Shown here one piece after another: positions 1 through 10,300 of a stretch of DNA of 64,000 nucleotides (position 1 is the stretch's first letter; each line of letters opens with the position of its first letter). The notes beneath the pieces were generated by a model that searched no databases, was not told the DNA's origin, and saw only the letters and a program-made list of their open reading frames with translations. Made by a program: the position numbers and the translations under genes. The stretch is from Paragordius varius (Eukaryota; Nematomorpha): assembly GCA_964247055.1 (NCBI GenBank), contig OZ176051.1:3906001-3970000 (forward strand). The letters are read 5' to 3'.

Positions 1-590
1 TTGTATCAACATGATGTGTGGCAAAAAGCATAGCACTATATGCATAATCTAGCAACTAATGATACAATAATGAAAAAATTTACATCATCCTTGACATAGG
101 TTTTAAACAACAAAGTTTCCCAGGTTCTGTGAAACTTCAAGTTGGGTAAATTATAACTTTTAAGTGCAAAAATATTGTCACTTTCACTCGTCGGTTGATT
201 CATGTCCTCATTTATTTCATCCAAATTAGATCCATCAACGAACAGGCTATAGAGATGGAATTGGACTTCATTATTTTGTAGATCTAAAAACTATTTTATT
301 TATTTTTAAGCAATTTTACTGCCCCTTCTCCCCCATTCGGTTTATCAATGTTTACTGATATTATCTTATTTTGCAAATAATCATCATTAAATTGTTCAAA
401 CTTTAAATTACTTTCCACATAAAGCATCGAAAATGATTTCAAAAATTCAGTTAGTTTGTCCTTTATACGACCGTAATCAACATCGCTACATAAAATAAAT
501 TTATATAATTTACCAATCAGATAATTGAACCTCGATATGAAATGTATTTTTAGATAAATTAGACCGTTGACTAGAAGTAATTATATTCAT
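1..590 (-). CDS. TRIP13: TRIP13/PCH2 AAA+ ATPase, 5' part (runs off left edge)
   Basis: Four exons read on the minus strand: 590-514, 485-320, 290-84 and 48-1 (continuing off the window). The three introns are only 28, 29 and 35 nt, all GT-AG, and the frame stays open across each junction. The pieces follow the N-terminal domain of TRIP13 in order: a THIEV-like strand (here NTFHIEVQLSD), KLTEFLKSFSMLYVESNLKF, NNEVQFHLYSLFVDG, then SYNLPNLKFHRTWETLLF, matching the human HWVLPAAEFHGLWDSLVY segment just before the ATPase domain. The Walker motifs lie outside the window. The start is the first ATG after an in-frame TAA. TRIP13 remodels HORMA-domain proteins (MAD2, HORMADs) in the spindle checkpoint and meiosis. 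It lies 59 bp downstream of asparagine synthetase on the same strand. Family assignment is firm; exact splice points are inferred. Confidence 0.85.
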
Positions 591-619
591 GTCAATAAAA
601 TTTACTAATCGTCTGCTTA

Positions 620-629
620 TTTATTTATT
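620..629 (-). promoter_or_regulatory. poly(A) signal of asparagine synthetase
   Basis: Two overlapping AATAAA hexamers on the minus strand start about 21 nt after the asparagine synthetase stop codon and end about 30 nt before the TRIP13 ATG. The 3' end of one gene is therefore packed against the 5' end of the next. Confidence 0.6.
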
Positions 630-649
630 AGAAAAATGTATGTATAAAA

Positions 650-2683
650 TTATGAATCACATAAGGTTGTCCCAGAAACAAGTTTTTGAATCTGCTTTGG
701 TCTTATATCGTATGTTGAAAGGACACGAGCCGAAGGATCCACCAACTTGATTCGTTCATTTTCTGGAAACCAATCTAACCGTGGCATCCAATTTTTGGTT
801 ACTAATGGCGGATGATTAGGAAATAATTCATCATATATTTTTCTATAATAGTATGCTTCTTTAGTCAATGGACGTGGTGGTGCCAGTTTTGGAACTTTCT
901 CCTCAAACTCGGAATCTGAAATTAAGGTGTTAATTTTTGCTATTAATTTATCCCTGAATTCATAGTTGACACCATCCGAAAACGCCTCCTTTTTTCGCCA
1001 TAAAACTTCACGAGGTAAATAATCCCCCTTTTCAAACGCTTTGCGCAATATATGTTTCTCCATTCGGTCATTGACACCGTGCATTTTCATGTTTGCAGGG
1101 ATACGAAAGAGCACATATGGAAAAAGTTTTTTATCCAAGAATGGTTCTCTCATTTCCAAACCAAAGTATGCTAGAGTTCTATCTGAGCGTAGCGCATCGA
1201 ATTGATATAAGTTTTGGCAAAGATCGATAACCTCTTCAGAGAATTCGTTTGGTGAAGGTGCTCGCTTTAAATAACTGTATGAGCCAAATGTTTCTTCCGC
1301 TCCCTCACCAGACATAAGAACTTTGACATCGGTGCGATCCCTGATATATTTCGCCATTATAAATTGGCCAATACTGGCACGCACTGTAGTACAATCCCAA
1401 CTTCCAAGAGCCCAAATAACCTCCCGAATAGATTTAAACGCTTCATCAAAAGTAAATTCAATACGGTGATGCTTTGTTCCCAGCTTATCAGCCACCATTT
1501 GAGCATATTCAAGGTCTGGTGAATACGAGGTACCTTGTTCCGATCTCATACCCACTGAAAATGTGTGTAGTGTACTTAAATGAGGTTGCTTAGCACAGTT
1601 ACACACATGTTGAGTTTGTGAGTTTACATTGAATATATTTCCGTTTGGTGAAGTGACATCATGATCATCGGCATCGTCGTTATCGTATGATTTGTGAAAT
1701 TTATCTATTTCATGTTTATGGGTAGGAGAATAAGACATTCGCCTTCCTTGATTTTCAGCTGATTCCTGCTGCATGTCTCCATTGGCCATTTTGAGATCAG
1801 TTGGTGACGACTCTAGGTGTCCATTATGGTCGAGTCGTTTTCGTTTGTTAAATAAACACTGTGTGGAATGATAGGTAGTTGCTTTAGCCCCAGAATAATA
1901 TCTACTCACTATACTTGCAATAAGGCTAGAATCTAACCCACCAGATAAAAGACATCCAATCGGTCTATCACTTATCAATCTTTTTTTGACTGATTGGATA
2001 AGATATTCTTCTATAGTTGAACAGACAGTTTTTTCATCAGCAAACTTTAGGGGAGCCACGTCAATCCGGTCAGGACCATGATACCAATCAAAAAAGGGAT
2101 TGTATGAGAGACCCTCTTCTGCCGAAACAGGCTGTCCAATGTTGTGTACTATGAATGTGCCTGGTTTAAACCGTTCTATGCGTATGGCATTCAAACCAAA
2201 AAGCGATTTTTCTTCCGAACAAAATGCCAATTCCCCTTCCGGCAAATAGGCCACAAACAACGGTCTTACCCCAATTATATCATTCCCCGCAATAATTTTG
2301 TCATGATCCCTTATGACAAACGCATAAACACCATCAAGTTCACGAACCATGGCCTCCACTCCAAAATGATGATATAAATGTAACATGACATCAGAATCGC
2401 TACCTGACCTAGGGTGATAATCATAGATGTCTTTAAGCGTTTTATAGTTATAAATTTCTCCATTTGTAACGATAACTTGCGCCGGATCATCAGGGTGAAA
2501 TATGGGCTGATGCCCTAATTCACTGCTATCAATAATAGCTAAACGGTGAAAACCAAAAATGACTCCAGGGCATATACTAATAATTTTACTGAATTCGGGT
2601 CCCCGATGCCGAATTTTATCAAAATGTGGTCTGAGTTTTTCGACTGAATACTTGTGTCCCAAATATACGAATATTCCACACAT
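650..2683 (-). CDS. ASNS: Asparagine synthetase (glutamine-hydrolysing), 677 aa, intronless
   Basis: Makes asparagine from aspartate, ATP and glutamine in the cytosol. The protein begins MCGIF, so after Met removal Cys is the N-terminal nucleophile of the glutaminase domain. RHRGP, FGFHRLAI, TNGEIYN and SGSDSDV motifs follow. The synthetase domain starts around residue 247 with the PP-loop SGGLDSS, followed by TTVRAS, LMSGEGAEE, APSP, LRSDRT, EMREPFLDKK and WRKKEAFSDG. The C-terminus has NWMPRLDW and DPSAR like animal ASNS. It is longer than the usual about 560 aa because of a roughly 95-residue hydrophilic insert (about 270-365) between the PP-loop helix and the LHTFSVGM strand. One open frame carries the whole protein, so no intron is needed. 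The start is fixed by the catalytic Cys2. Confidence 0.96.
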   Translation of the reverse strand: MCGIFVYLGHKYSVEKLRPHFDKIRHRGPEFSKIISICPGVIFGFHRLAIIDSSELGHQPIFHPDDPAQVIVTNGEIYNYKTLKDIYDYHPRSGSDSDVMLHLYHHFGVEAMVRELDGVYAFVIRDHDKIIAGNDIIGVRPLFVAYLPEGELAFCSEEKSLFGLNAIRIERFKPGTFIVHNIGQPVSAEEGLSYNPFFDWYHGPDRIDVAPLKFADEKTVCSTIEEYLIQSVKKRLISDRPIGCLLSGGLDSSLIASIVSRYYSGAKATTYHSTQCLFNKRKRLDHNGHLESSPTDLKMANGDMQQESAENQGRRMSYSPTHKHEIDKFHKSYDNDDADDHDVTSPNGNIFNVNSQTQHVCNCAKQPHLSTLHTFSVGMRSEQGTSYSPDLEYAQMVADKLGTKHHRIEFTFDEAFKSIREVIWALGSWDCTTVRASIGQFIMAKYIRDRTDVKVLMSGEGAEETFGSYSYLKRAPSPNEFSEEVIDLCQNLYQFDALRSDRTLAYFGLEMREPFLDKKLFPYVLFRIPANMKMHGVNDRMEKHILRKAFEKGDYLPREVLWRKKEAFSDGVNYEFRDKLIAKINTLISDSEFEEKVPKLAPPRPLTKEAYYYRKIYDELFPNHPPLVTKNWMPRLDWFPENERIKLVDPSARVLSTYDIRPKQIQKLVSGTTLCDS

Positions 2684-5600
2684 TTTTATAGAATAAATTT
2701 ATAGTATTTTTTTATTTTAAATATAATTGGCGAAATCGCTGAGTTAAAATATTTTATTCGAATTAAGTATTATATTGTATTGTAAAAGATTAAGTGTTCG
2801 TGTATGATGTAAGATTGCAAAAAAAGTAAATAAATGTATTATGTATAAAAATATTTTTAAATATTTGTTTATTTAGTCTGCTAGATTTTTATAATTTATT
2901 TCATTATGTATTTATTTTAAACAATAAAAATTTATGACCATAAAATTATAATTGAACTTAATTTGCATATCAAATTTCATCCACGTGTAATATTTACATG
3001 CATCGGCTTGGATTGTGTTTAGAGAGTGAATTGTTTTCTTATGCAAATTATGATTTTCAGTAAAGCCATATACTTAACGAAGGATGTCTCTACTGTAAAT
3101 AATATTTAATTTTATTAATTCGGAATAGGTTTAAACTTAGGTTAGTTTTATAAACTTTGTAAACAACAATTGGAGTTAACTTTTATAGATGCTATCTCGA
3201 TATAAAAATGAGCATATGTTTTCATGTTAATAGCATCTTATTTTTAGATATCTTTTATACATTTAAAAACACATCGCTTACTATATTTTTTTAAGAAAAT
3301 AATTATATAATTTAATTTTTATCAACTAATTAAAAAATCTATTCACAATGGGAAATTATTTATGTTGCCTTTTTAATATTGTAAAAACTAATATAAATTT
3401 TTATTGTTTAACTATGTCTATGCTATTCGATTAAAACGCAAAGAGAAATAAAAATTATAATTGATAAATTATCCTAATATAATATTTTAATTACCTGTTT
3501 AATATCAAAAGTTACATTTTTTTAGTTAACCTTTTGAGAAAAGCATAAAAAATGGGATCTCAAATCTTAAAAAGTGTTTATTATTTAACACCCCTACTAG
3601 CCACGTTTTTATGATTTTTCGATTACAGTAACGAAAGCTTTGGCTATTTCAGGGTTTAAACTGATGTATATATTAATTTTTTTTGTTAACATTATTTTAT
3701 TGCGAACAGGCGCCACTCTTTTTTTGTAGCTATTCCAAGTAAAAATATACTAAATAAAAATCATTCATATAAACAGTAAATCCAAACCTCTTTTAGTTAA
3801 TTAAAATACCAATTGACTATTAATAGCTTTCGCAACTGTAATATTTGATCCACTTGCATATAATCAGAATTTTTACTAATGAACGGAATTGGCTACTTTA
3901 GGCACGACATCGTTAATATTATCCACGTTTTTCTGTAAAATAACGAGGTAAATTACTTCCTATGTAATCAGTGGAAAATAATAAGATAAATTGATTTTGT
4001 AATAATATATAGAAATGGTTTAAACTTTAAAGCAATTTTTTTAAACAGGTCCATTTAAATTTAATAATGGTAATGTGTAATTATTATAAAAGACTATCCT
4101 CAACGGAAAAAACAAGGGCTCCAATAAATTACCATAAACTAAAAACCATGTGTCAAAGCGATTTTCGAGATTTTATTAATCGTAGCGTGGCAATTTATTA
4201 AGCCTTCCCGCAAAGGCGTTTTTCGCAAACAACGTGATCCAACATATTTCTGAGTAAATACCCGAGCATAATAAACATGACTTTGAACTTAAATTCCAGT
4301 AAATATATAGCCCCAAGGAAAAAATTGTTTATGACATTTATTGTTTTCAATACTCTACTGTATTCAAATTGCCAAACTATAGTGTTAAATAAGCAACCAT
4401 TCATACTGGAATTGTGGCCATTTAGTTCTTTCTACGTAAACTGATCGTTTTTTAATCTAGTCCTAGTATTTAACTTATGAACATCCTCCAAAAAATAAAA
4501 TTTTTCGGCAGTAGTTAGTAAAAAAATGGCCATCATGTATGAAAATTCTGGTTTTATAATTAGAGCTCATCGTTGATTGATCCCTGAGTAAAGCGCTATC
4601 CTTTGGATCGGAATATAATTGCGTAAAGCCTAACAAAGCGTTTAATAACTGGATTAAGGCCACCTTCTACTGAAAGCATTCACAACGTAGAAACATATCA
4701 AGTCAGACAAAAAAGAATTTTCTCTATCGCCGCAAATACGTTAATATGGCGCTCGAGCAGGTGTTTTTATGTCAGATCTCTTAACCCTAATATTATTTGA
4801 TCTTATTTACTCGAATTGAAAGTTGTTTTTGAAACTTTTTGTTGGAATCAATGTAGGGACATTTGTGTTAAATCGTAGCTCAGTTGTTTTTGAAGTGTGC
4901 AAAACTTAACGAAGCCTTTTTAAAAATACCTCGAGGTAAGCCCTACCCTGTATAAAAAGGAGTTTTTGAAGGAAAATTCCAGACATGGGTATTCGGGAGG
5001 GTAATAAAAAAATGTAGGTTCTACAAATTTAATAATATCATTAATATTCATATGTTTTATTTACTGAAAAATTTTCTTGGGAAAACGTGTTCGCCGACTT
5101 AATTTAGGTATATCGGTTACCTAAGCCCCAAGCATTCTTTGAAATAGAATTTATTTGTTAAATTATGGTAGTAATTAATTTAGCTCCGCCGATTTAGCAT
5201 CGAGCTTTAGAATTATGGTTGGCACCACATTACTTATATGTAGATTTATAGAGAAGAAATATTCGTGTTTTAAAGTTTTTTTAAAATCCGATTAGTTACT
5301 CTATTTAATTAAATGTATATTCTATATCTATAGTGCGAAATACATAAATCGCTTTCATAATAATTAGCCGCTGGGTTTGTTTTCACCTTAAATTAAGTGC
5401 GTTAAAAGATGTTCTTAAAATCGTCTGTTAAAAAAATAAATCTTCCGATTGTTAGGGAAGCGTTATTTTTAACTTATCCACATTTAGGCTAATCGCCGTG
5501 AATACGCGGTGTATTTCAATTTTATGATAATAAATTGTGTCTTTGAGCAATTATCGGATATGGTATTCCAAATTAATCTTTATCAAAGGCACGCCTTAAT

Positions 5601-5960
5601 GCGACGATAATAGTCTAGCCCTAATTTACTTAGGCTTTAAGTGGATCGATTTGTGTTTAAAATATGGACAAGAAGGGCATTTTTACCAGAAAACATGCAA
5701 GCCCAAACAATAACACAAATCATATAAAAAAATATTCGTATATGCCGGTCACTAAATCTAATTTAAAAATTTTATATAACATCTTGCCTTAATTGTTAAT
5801 AGAGATAACCTTAATTTTTACCACATTTAATCATCTTCTTAGAAGCGATATATCGATATCTAACAGGTTAAAACTAAAATAAACCTTATAAATTTCGATA
5901 AATATAAAAAACTCGTTTAATCTATAATAATTTATTGTTATCCATAAATTTATATGTATA
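2684..5960. other. Intergenic, AT-rich, no gene recognised
   Basis: About 3.3 kb between asparagine synthetase and TFIIH p44. I read short ORFs only (up to 68 codons), none with recognisable motifs or splice-linked neighbours. AATAAA on the minus strand at 5932-5937, about 24 nt after the p44 stop, probably serves p44. Confidence 0.6.
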
Positions 5961-7325
5961 TCAGCTCTTTGCCGCACAACCAGGGCATGCATAAAGACTT
6001 TGTTTAATGAAATTTTCACAATCTACACAATATCTCTCGTTACATGCTTCACATTGGTAACATTTTATACTTTGTTCACTTAAATCGGGTATGATATCAT
6101 CTTTATTCAGGTTTGACAATATGTTTGTTGGTACATTAGAAATTTGGCAAGAGCAGGCAAAACATTGAAGTGGCGTTGGTGTGGGCAAATCTTCGCTGTT
6201 CAAAGCCTTAAAAACCGGTAAGGGAAATAATTGACTATAGGATCGGGCTAAATGAGGCGCGGAAACTAAAGTAAGTTGACACACCTTACATTCTATGGGG
6301 AGATGACAATACTGGGCAAAGCATATAGGACAACTGTAATAACCTTTAGGAAGCAAATTTTTATTAGTTTGTATATCATCTTCGCTTTCTTCCATGTTAT
6401 TAGGGTCATTTTTATCGTTTATAAAAGTGTCGAGAGAATTGGTTAAATGACAAGCACAAAAGGGTCCTACACTATCGGCAACATTAGAATTCGATGTATT
6501 GGAGTAGGATATATATTTTGGGAATCCGACACGCAAAAGCATAGCTTGAGATTCTTGAATCGTTTCAGGGGCATTACTATCATTGGTATCAGTGTTGTTA
6601 ACATTTTGAAAAAGAGATATATAATTGGAAAGCAACATTTTTTCAAATTGTCCGGAATCACTAGGGACAATAAATCGACCTAACGTTTCATTTGCTACTT
6701 GTTTAAAAATAAAGGTTTCCACAGCCGCAGTTTGAATAAAAGAACAAACAATATGATGCTTTCTGAATTGATCAATAGTTAAATTTATATCTCCTGGATC
6801 ACAAGTGGTGAGTGAGCCAAAAATAGTTAAACATTCCCGAATGGTCAATGATGAAATAGGACTTAAAATTTTATAAGCTAGCCTTAGGGAGTTTTGCAGA
6901 GAGGGTTCTCCTTTAAATATCCATTTAAAATTTGTTAAAGAACTGTCAGGATTTTCAACCCCCTCCAATTTAGAAAGCGATTCTTTCAGGAGTTGTTGCA
7001 GGGCATTAATGTGATAACTGGGATTGCCACTAAGGTTTGAAAGTAAAGTAACACGCTTATTAGATGTCCATAAAATTGCCAACTGACTTAAGGGATATGC
7101 ATCAAAGAATGATCCAACAAATTTGATAAGAGTTTGAATGAAAAATATGCCTTTACATGGTCGATAGTTTTCCATATCGTTTAACTGCATATTGATTTCG
7201 GACAAATCAAGAATAATCACCAAATGCCTCATCATAGATAATTTTTGCTTATCTTTAAATTTTTTTTTAAGTAAATCTTGTTCCATAGATATGTCAGTGT
7301 TTTGATAATTTATTGGATTGTCCAT
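5961..7325 (-). CDS. GTF2H2: TFIIH core subunit p44 (GTF2H2/SSL1), 454 aa, intronless
   Basis: Core subunit of transcription/repair factor TFIIH that binds and stimulates the XPD helicase. The N-terminal half is a vWA domain: MMRHLVIILDLSEIN (residues about 31-45), AILWTSNKRVTLLSNLSGNP, a GEPSLQNSLRLAY segment, then ECLTIFGSLTTCDPGDI. The C-terminal half has paired-cysteine zinc modules (YYSCPICFAQYCHLP, ECKVCQLTLVSAPHLARSY, CFACSCQI) and a terminal RING-like CEACNERYCVDCENF ... YACPGC, all in the family order. It is longer than human p44 (395 aa), partly through Asn/Asp-rich linkers around residues 240-325. The canonical MIDAS DGS of p44 is LDLSE here, so metal binding may be lost. It has no introns and is divergent from Nup358. 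Confidence 0.95.
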   Translation of the reverse strand: MDNPINYQNTDISMEQDLLKKKFKDKQKLSMMRHLVIILDLSEINMQLNDMENYRPCKGIFFIQTLIKFVGSFFDAYPLSQLAILWTSNKRVTLLSNLSGNPSYHINALQQLLKESLSKLEGVENPDSSLTNFKWIFKGEPSLQNSLRLAYKILSPISSLTIRECLTIFGSLTTCDPGDINLTIDQFRKHHIVCSFIQTAAVETFIFKQVANETLGRFIVPSDSGQFEKMLLSNYISLFQNVNNTDTNDSNAPETIQESQAMLLRVGFPKYISYSNTSNSNVADSVGPFCACHLTNSLDTFINDKNDPNNMEESEDDIQTNKNLLPKGYYSCPICFAQYCHLPIECKVCQLTLVSAPHLARSYSQLFPLPVFKALNSEDLPTPTPLQCFACSCQISNVPTNILSNLNKDDIIPDLSEQSIKCYQCEACNERYCVDCENFIKQSLYACPGCAAKS

Positions 7326-7387
7326 GCTGATTTTATAAATATAACATATTTACAACAATTTTGAGTTATCAAATTATTTTGAAAAAT
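7326..7387. promoter_or_regulatory. 62-bp divergent spacer between p44 and Nup358 start codons
   Basis: The p44 ATG (minus) and the inferred Nup358 ATG (plus, 7388) are 62 bp apart. The spacer is AT-rich with a TTATAAATATAAC stretch. Both genes must share this region as promoter and 5' UTR, or have transcription starts overlapping each other's leaders. Confidence 0.5.
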
Positions 7388-10300
7388 ATGGTTGTAGAAA
7401 ATACGATGAACCAGGAAATCGAAAAGTTAATAAATAGAGCTCCGAATTCCGAAAAAGTTTATCAATAATTAATTTAAGGATAAAAAATTACGTGGCTACA
7501 TAGTTGCGAAATTAGCATTTGAAAAATATGGTAAAATGGATGTTGCCAAAAAGTTATATTTGAATAATTTGCCAGATATTTGGACTTATATTTGGAAGAA
7601 AGACCACATAATATACCAGCATTGCTTTTAATGGGGGACATCCTATTTTCCCAAAAAAGTTATATGGACGCATACTTCCATTACACAAAGTATCCTCTCA
7701 TTTATATTTTAGAATTTACGATATTAACAGCTTACAAAAGGAGGTACTTTTGAAGAGTAAGATTTTTTATTTATATAATTAGTTTGTAATTGTTTGATCA
7801 AATGCCAAAATATGGACGAAGAAGAATCTAAAGTATAAAGGAAAAAAATAATATTTTTAGAAATGGTTAAATATAACCCAAGAATTTTATGGCAACAAAG
7901 ATGTAGTGCGCCAACTTAAAGTTTAATTTTCCTCTATAAATTTTAGCATAAAATCAATCTAAAATCATACAACAATTCATCTATAAACGGCCATATTCAA
8001 AGTATAACTCTTTTTTAATAACTTAGGTAATGTAAATGATGAAAATTTTTATGATACCCTTAATTCGAATACCTCTCCAATAAAATCCGAACCAGTTGAT
8101 AAAGAAAACTTTTATTCTCCACAAAGCCCGGCATATCATTCACCTATCCAAAGTCCCAATCCTCACAATTCTTTGTTTAGATTATCTAATTTACAAAAAG
8201 GTTTTAAAGGGAACATACATACATATATATATATATATATACCATTTCCCAGTCTAAATAAACGTTTTCCCAGTCAATCGAAACATTTTCCCAGTCAATA
8301 AAAATATTTTCCCAGTCAATCGAAACATTTTCCCAATCAATCGAAACGTTTTCCCAGTCATTCGAAACGTTTTCCCAGTCAATCGAAACATTTTCCCAGT
8401 CAATCGAAACGTTTTCCCAGTCAATCGAAACATTTTTCAGTCAATAACATTTTCCCAATCAATAAAAACGTTTTCCCAGTCAATAAAAACGGTTTTATTT
8501 TTGATGATAAATATCAAAACAAGAATATAAAAACAACTTTTAACCATTATTAGCGTAATATTAGGATATAATTTTATATAAAAACACAATTATTGAGTGA
8601 CAGTTTTTCCAAGTATATTCCAGTGGACAATCATTAATGACTTATTCTTTAGTTATATTTTTGGAATTTGAGTTAAGATAATGTTTTTTATTTTATCTAT
8701 GGTTCGCATTTATATTTGCGGCTAACTTAAAAAATCTATTACGGAGGAATTAATGAAATTTTTTAAAAATACACCATTTTTATCACAAAGGTCATTTAAC
8801 ACTTAATATTGGATCTTAAACATATATTTTACCCTAATTTTATAATATTTATCATTTGGTTCATCAAGGGCATAAGGCGGCCTTCCGAGTATCTTTGTGC
8901 GGTCGTGAAAAATTTGGAAATCCATATGCAAAAATATGCCCACAAAATCTCAGTAATATTCATATTTCTTACGCAATTATTATGAATGAATCTAATAAAT
9001 TGGTAATGAATCAAAAAAAATTGTTATATTGTGTTTGTATTTTACAGTCTTATAAAATTATGTGAATGCCCGTATATATTTCGAATGAAGAACCGTGTGC
9101 TTTTTGAGTTAAAATGCGGCCCGCGAAGGCATTTAGTTGGACACCCTTGTTTTAGTCAAATATCCTTTTTATTAAATATTAAATTAAAAACATTTTTATC
9201 AAAAAAAATTTTCGTTAAGATATTTTTTCCGACAGTATTTTAATCGACAAACCGGACATATTTAAAAACTATTTGAAGCGTTGCGCATATATTAATGCGA
9301 ACCATCGATAAAATAAAAAACATTATCTTAACTCAAATTCCAAAAATATAACATTTAAAGAATAAGTCATTAATGATTGTCCACTGGAATATACTTGGAA
9401 AAACTGTCACTCAATAATTGTGTTTTTATATAAAATTATATCCTAATATTACGCTAATAATGGTTAAAAGTTGTTTTTATATTCTTGTTTTGATATTTAT
9501 CATCAAAAATAAAACCGTTTTTATTGACTGGGAAAAAGTTTTTATTGATTGGGAAAATGTTTTTATTGACTGGGAAAATGTTTCGATTGACTGGGAAAAC
9601 GTTTCGATTGACTGGGAAAATGTTTCGAGTGACTGGGAAAACGTTTCGATTGATTGGGAAAATGTTTCAATTGACTGGGAAAACGTTTCGATTGACTGGG
9701 AAAATGACGTTTTCCCAAGCAATAAAAACGTTTTCCCAGTCAATAAAAACGTTTTCCCAGTCAATAAAAACGTTTTCCCAGTCAATAAAAACGGTTTTAT
9801 TTTTGATAATAATATCAAAACAAGATACAAAAATAACTTTTAATCATTATCAGCGTAATATTAGGATATAATTTTGCAAAAAAACACAATTATTTAATGA
9901 CAATTTTTCCCATATATTCCACAACACAATTTTTAACTTATCTTTGAAAGCTATATTTTATTAGCTGGATGAGTATTTGATGGTTTTAGAGATTTTTTTA
10001 AGAAAATTAATAGTTATTTTATTTTATCAATCGTTCGCATTAATATTCGGGGCTAACCTAAAATATCCAATGTTTCGGATTGAATTATAAATTTAAATGT
10101 ATTTTCAACTCTTTACAATCAAAAAGGAAACCTTCCAACTTTGTCCTTGATTAAAATACTGTTTTAAAAAATAATTTTACGATGAAAAAGTTGATTTTAA
10201 TGAAATATTGGATAAAATACAAATTAATAATATTATGTATGGCAAGTTTATGTTAATTTGAGATGTATAAGTATGAAATTTTAATGTTTAAGGGCTAACC

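Noticed and set aside
2144-2377. 77-codon plus-strand ORF
   Set aside because: It lies antisense within the asparagine synthetase coding region and is a shadow.
4475-4663. 62-codon minus-strand ORF considered as a transposase remnant
   Set aside because: No catalytic or DNA-binding motif, no neighbouring inverted repeats, and no support from adjacent frames.
8243-9789. CRISPR-like appearance of short regularly spaced repeats
   Set aside because: The 21-bp units are directly adjacent, with no unique spacers and no cas genes, and the setting is a eukaryotic intron.
9418-9871. ORFs of 115-141 codons on both strands with a seven-residue repeat (VFIDWEN / FSQSIET)
   Set aside because: They are translations of the 21-bp tandem array, open on both strands because the unit length is a multiple of 3 and lacks stops. 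The same applies at 18671-19070.
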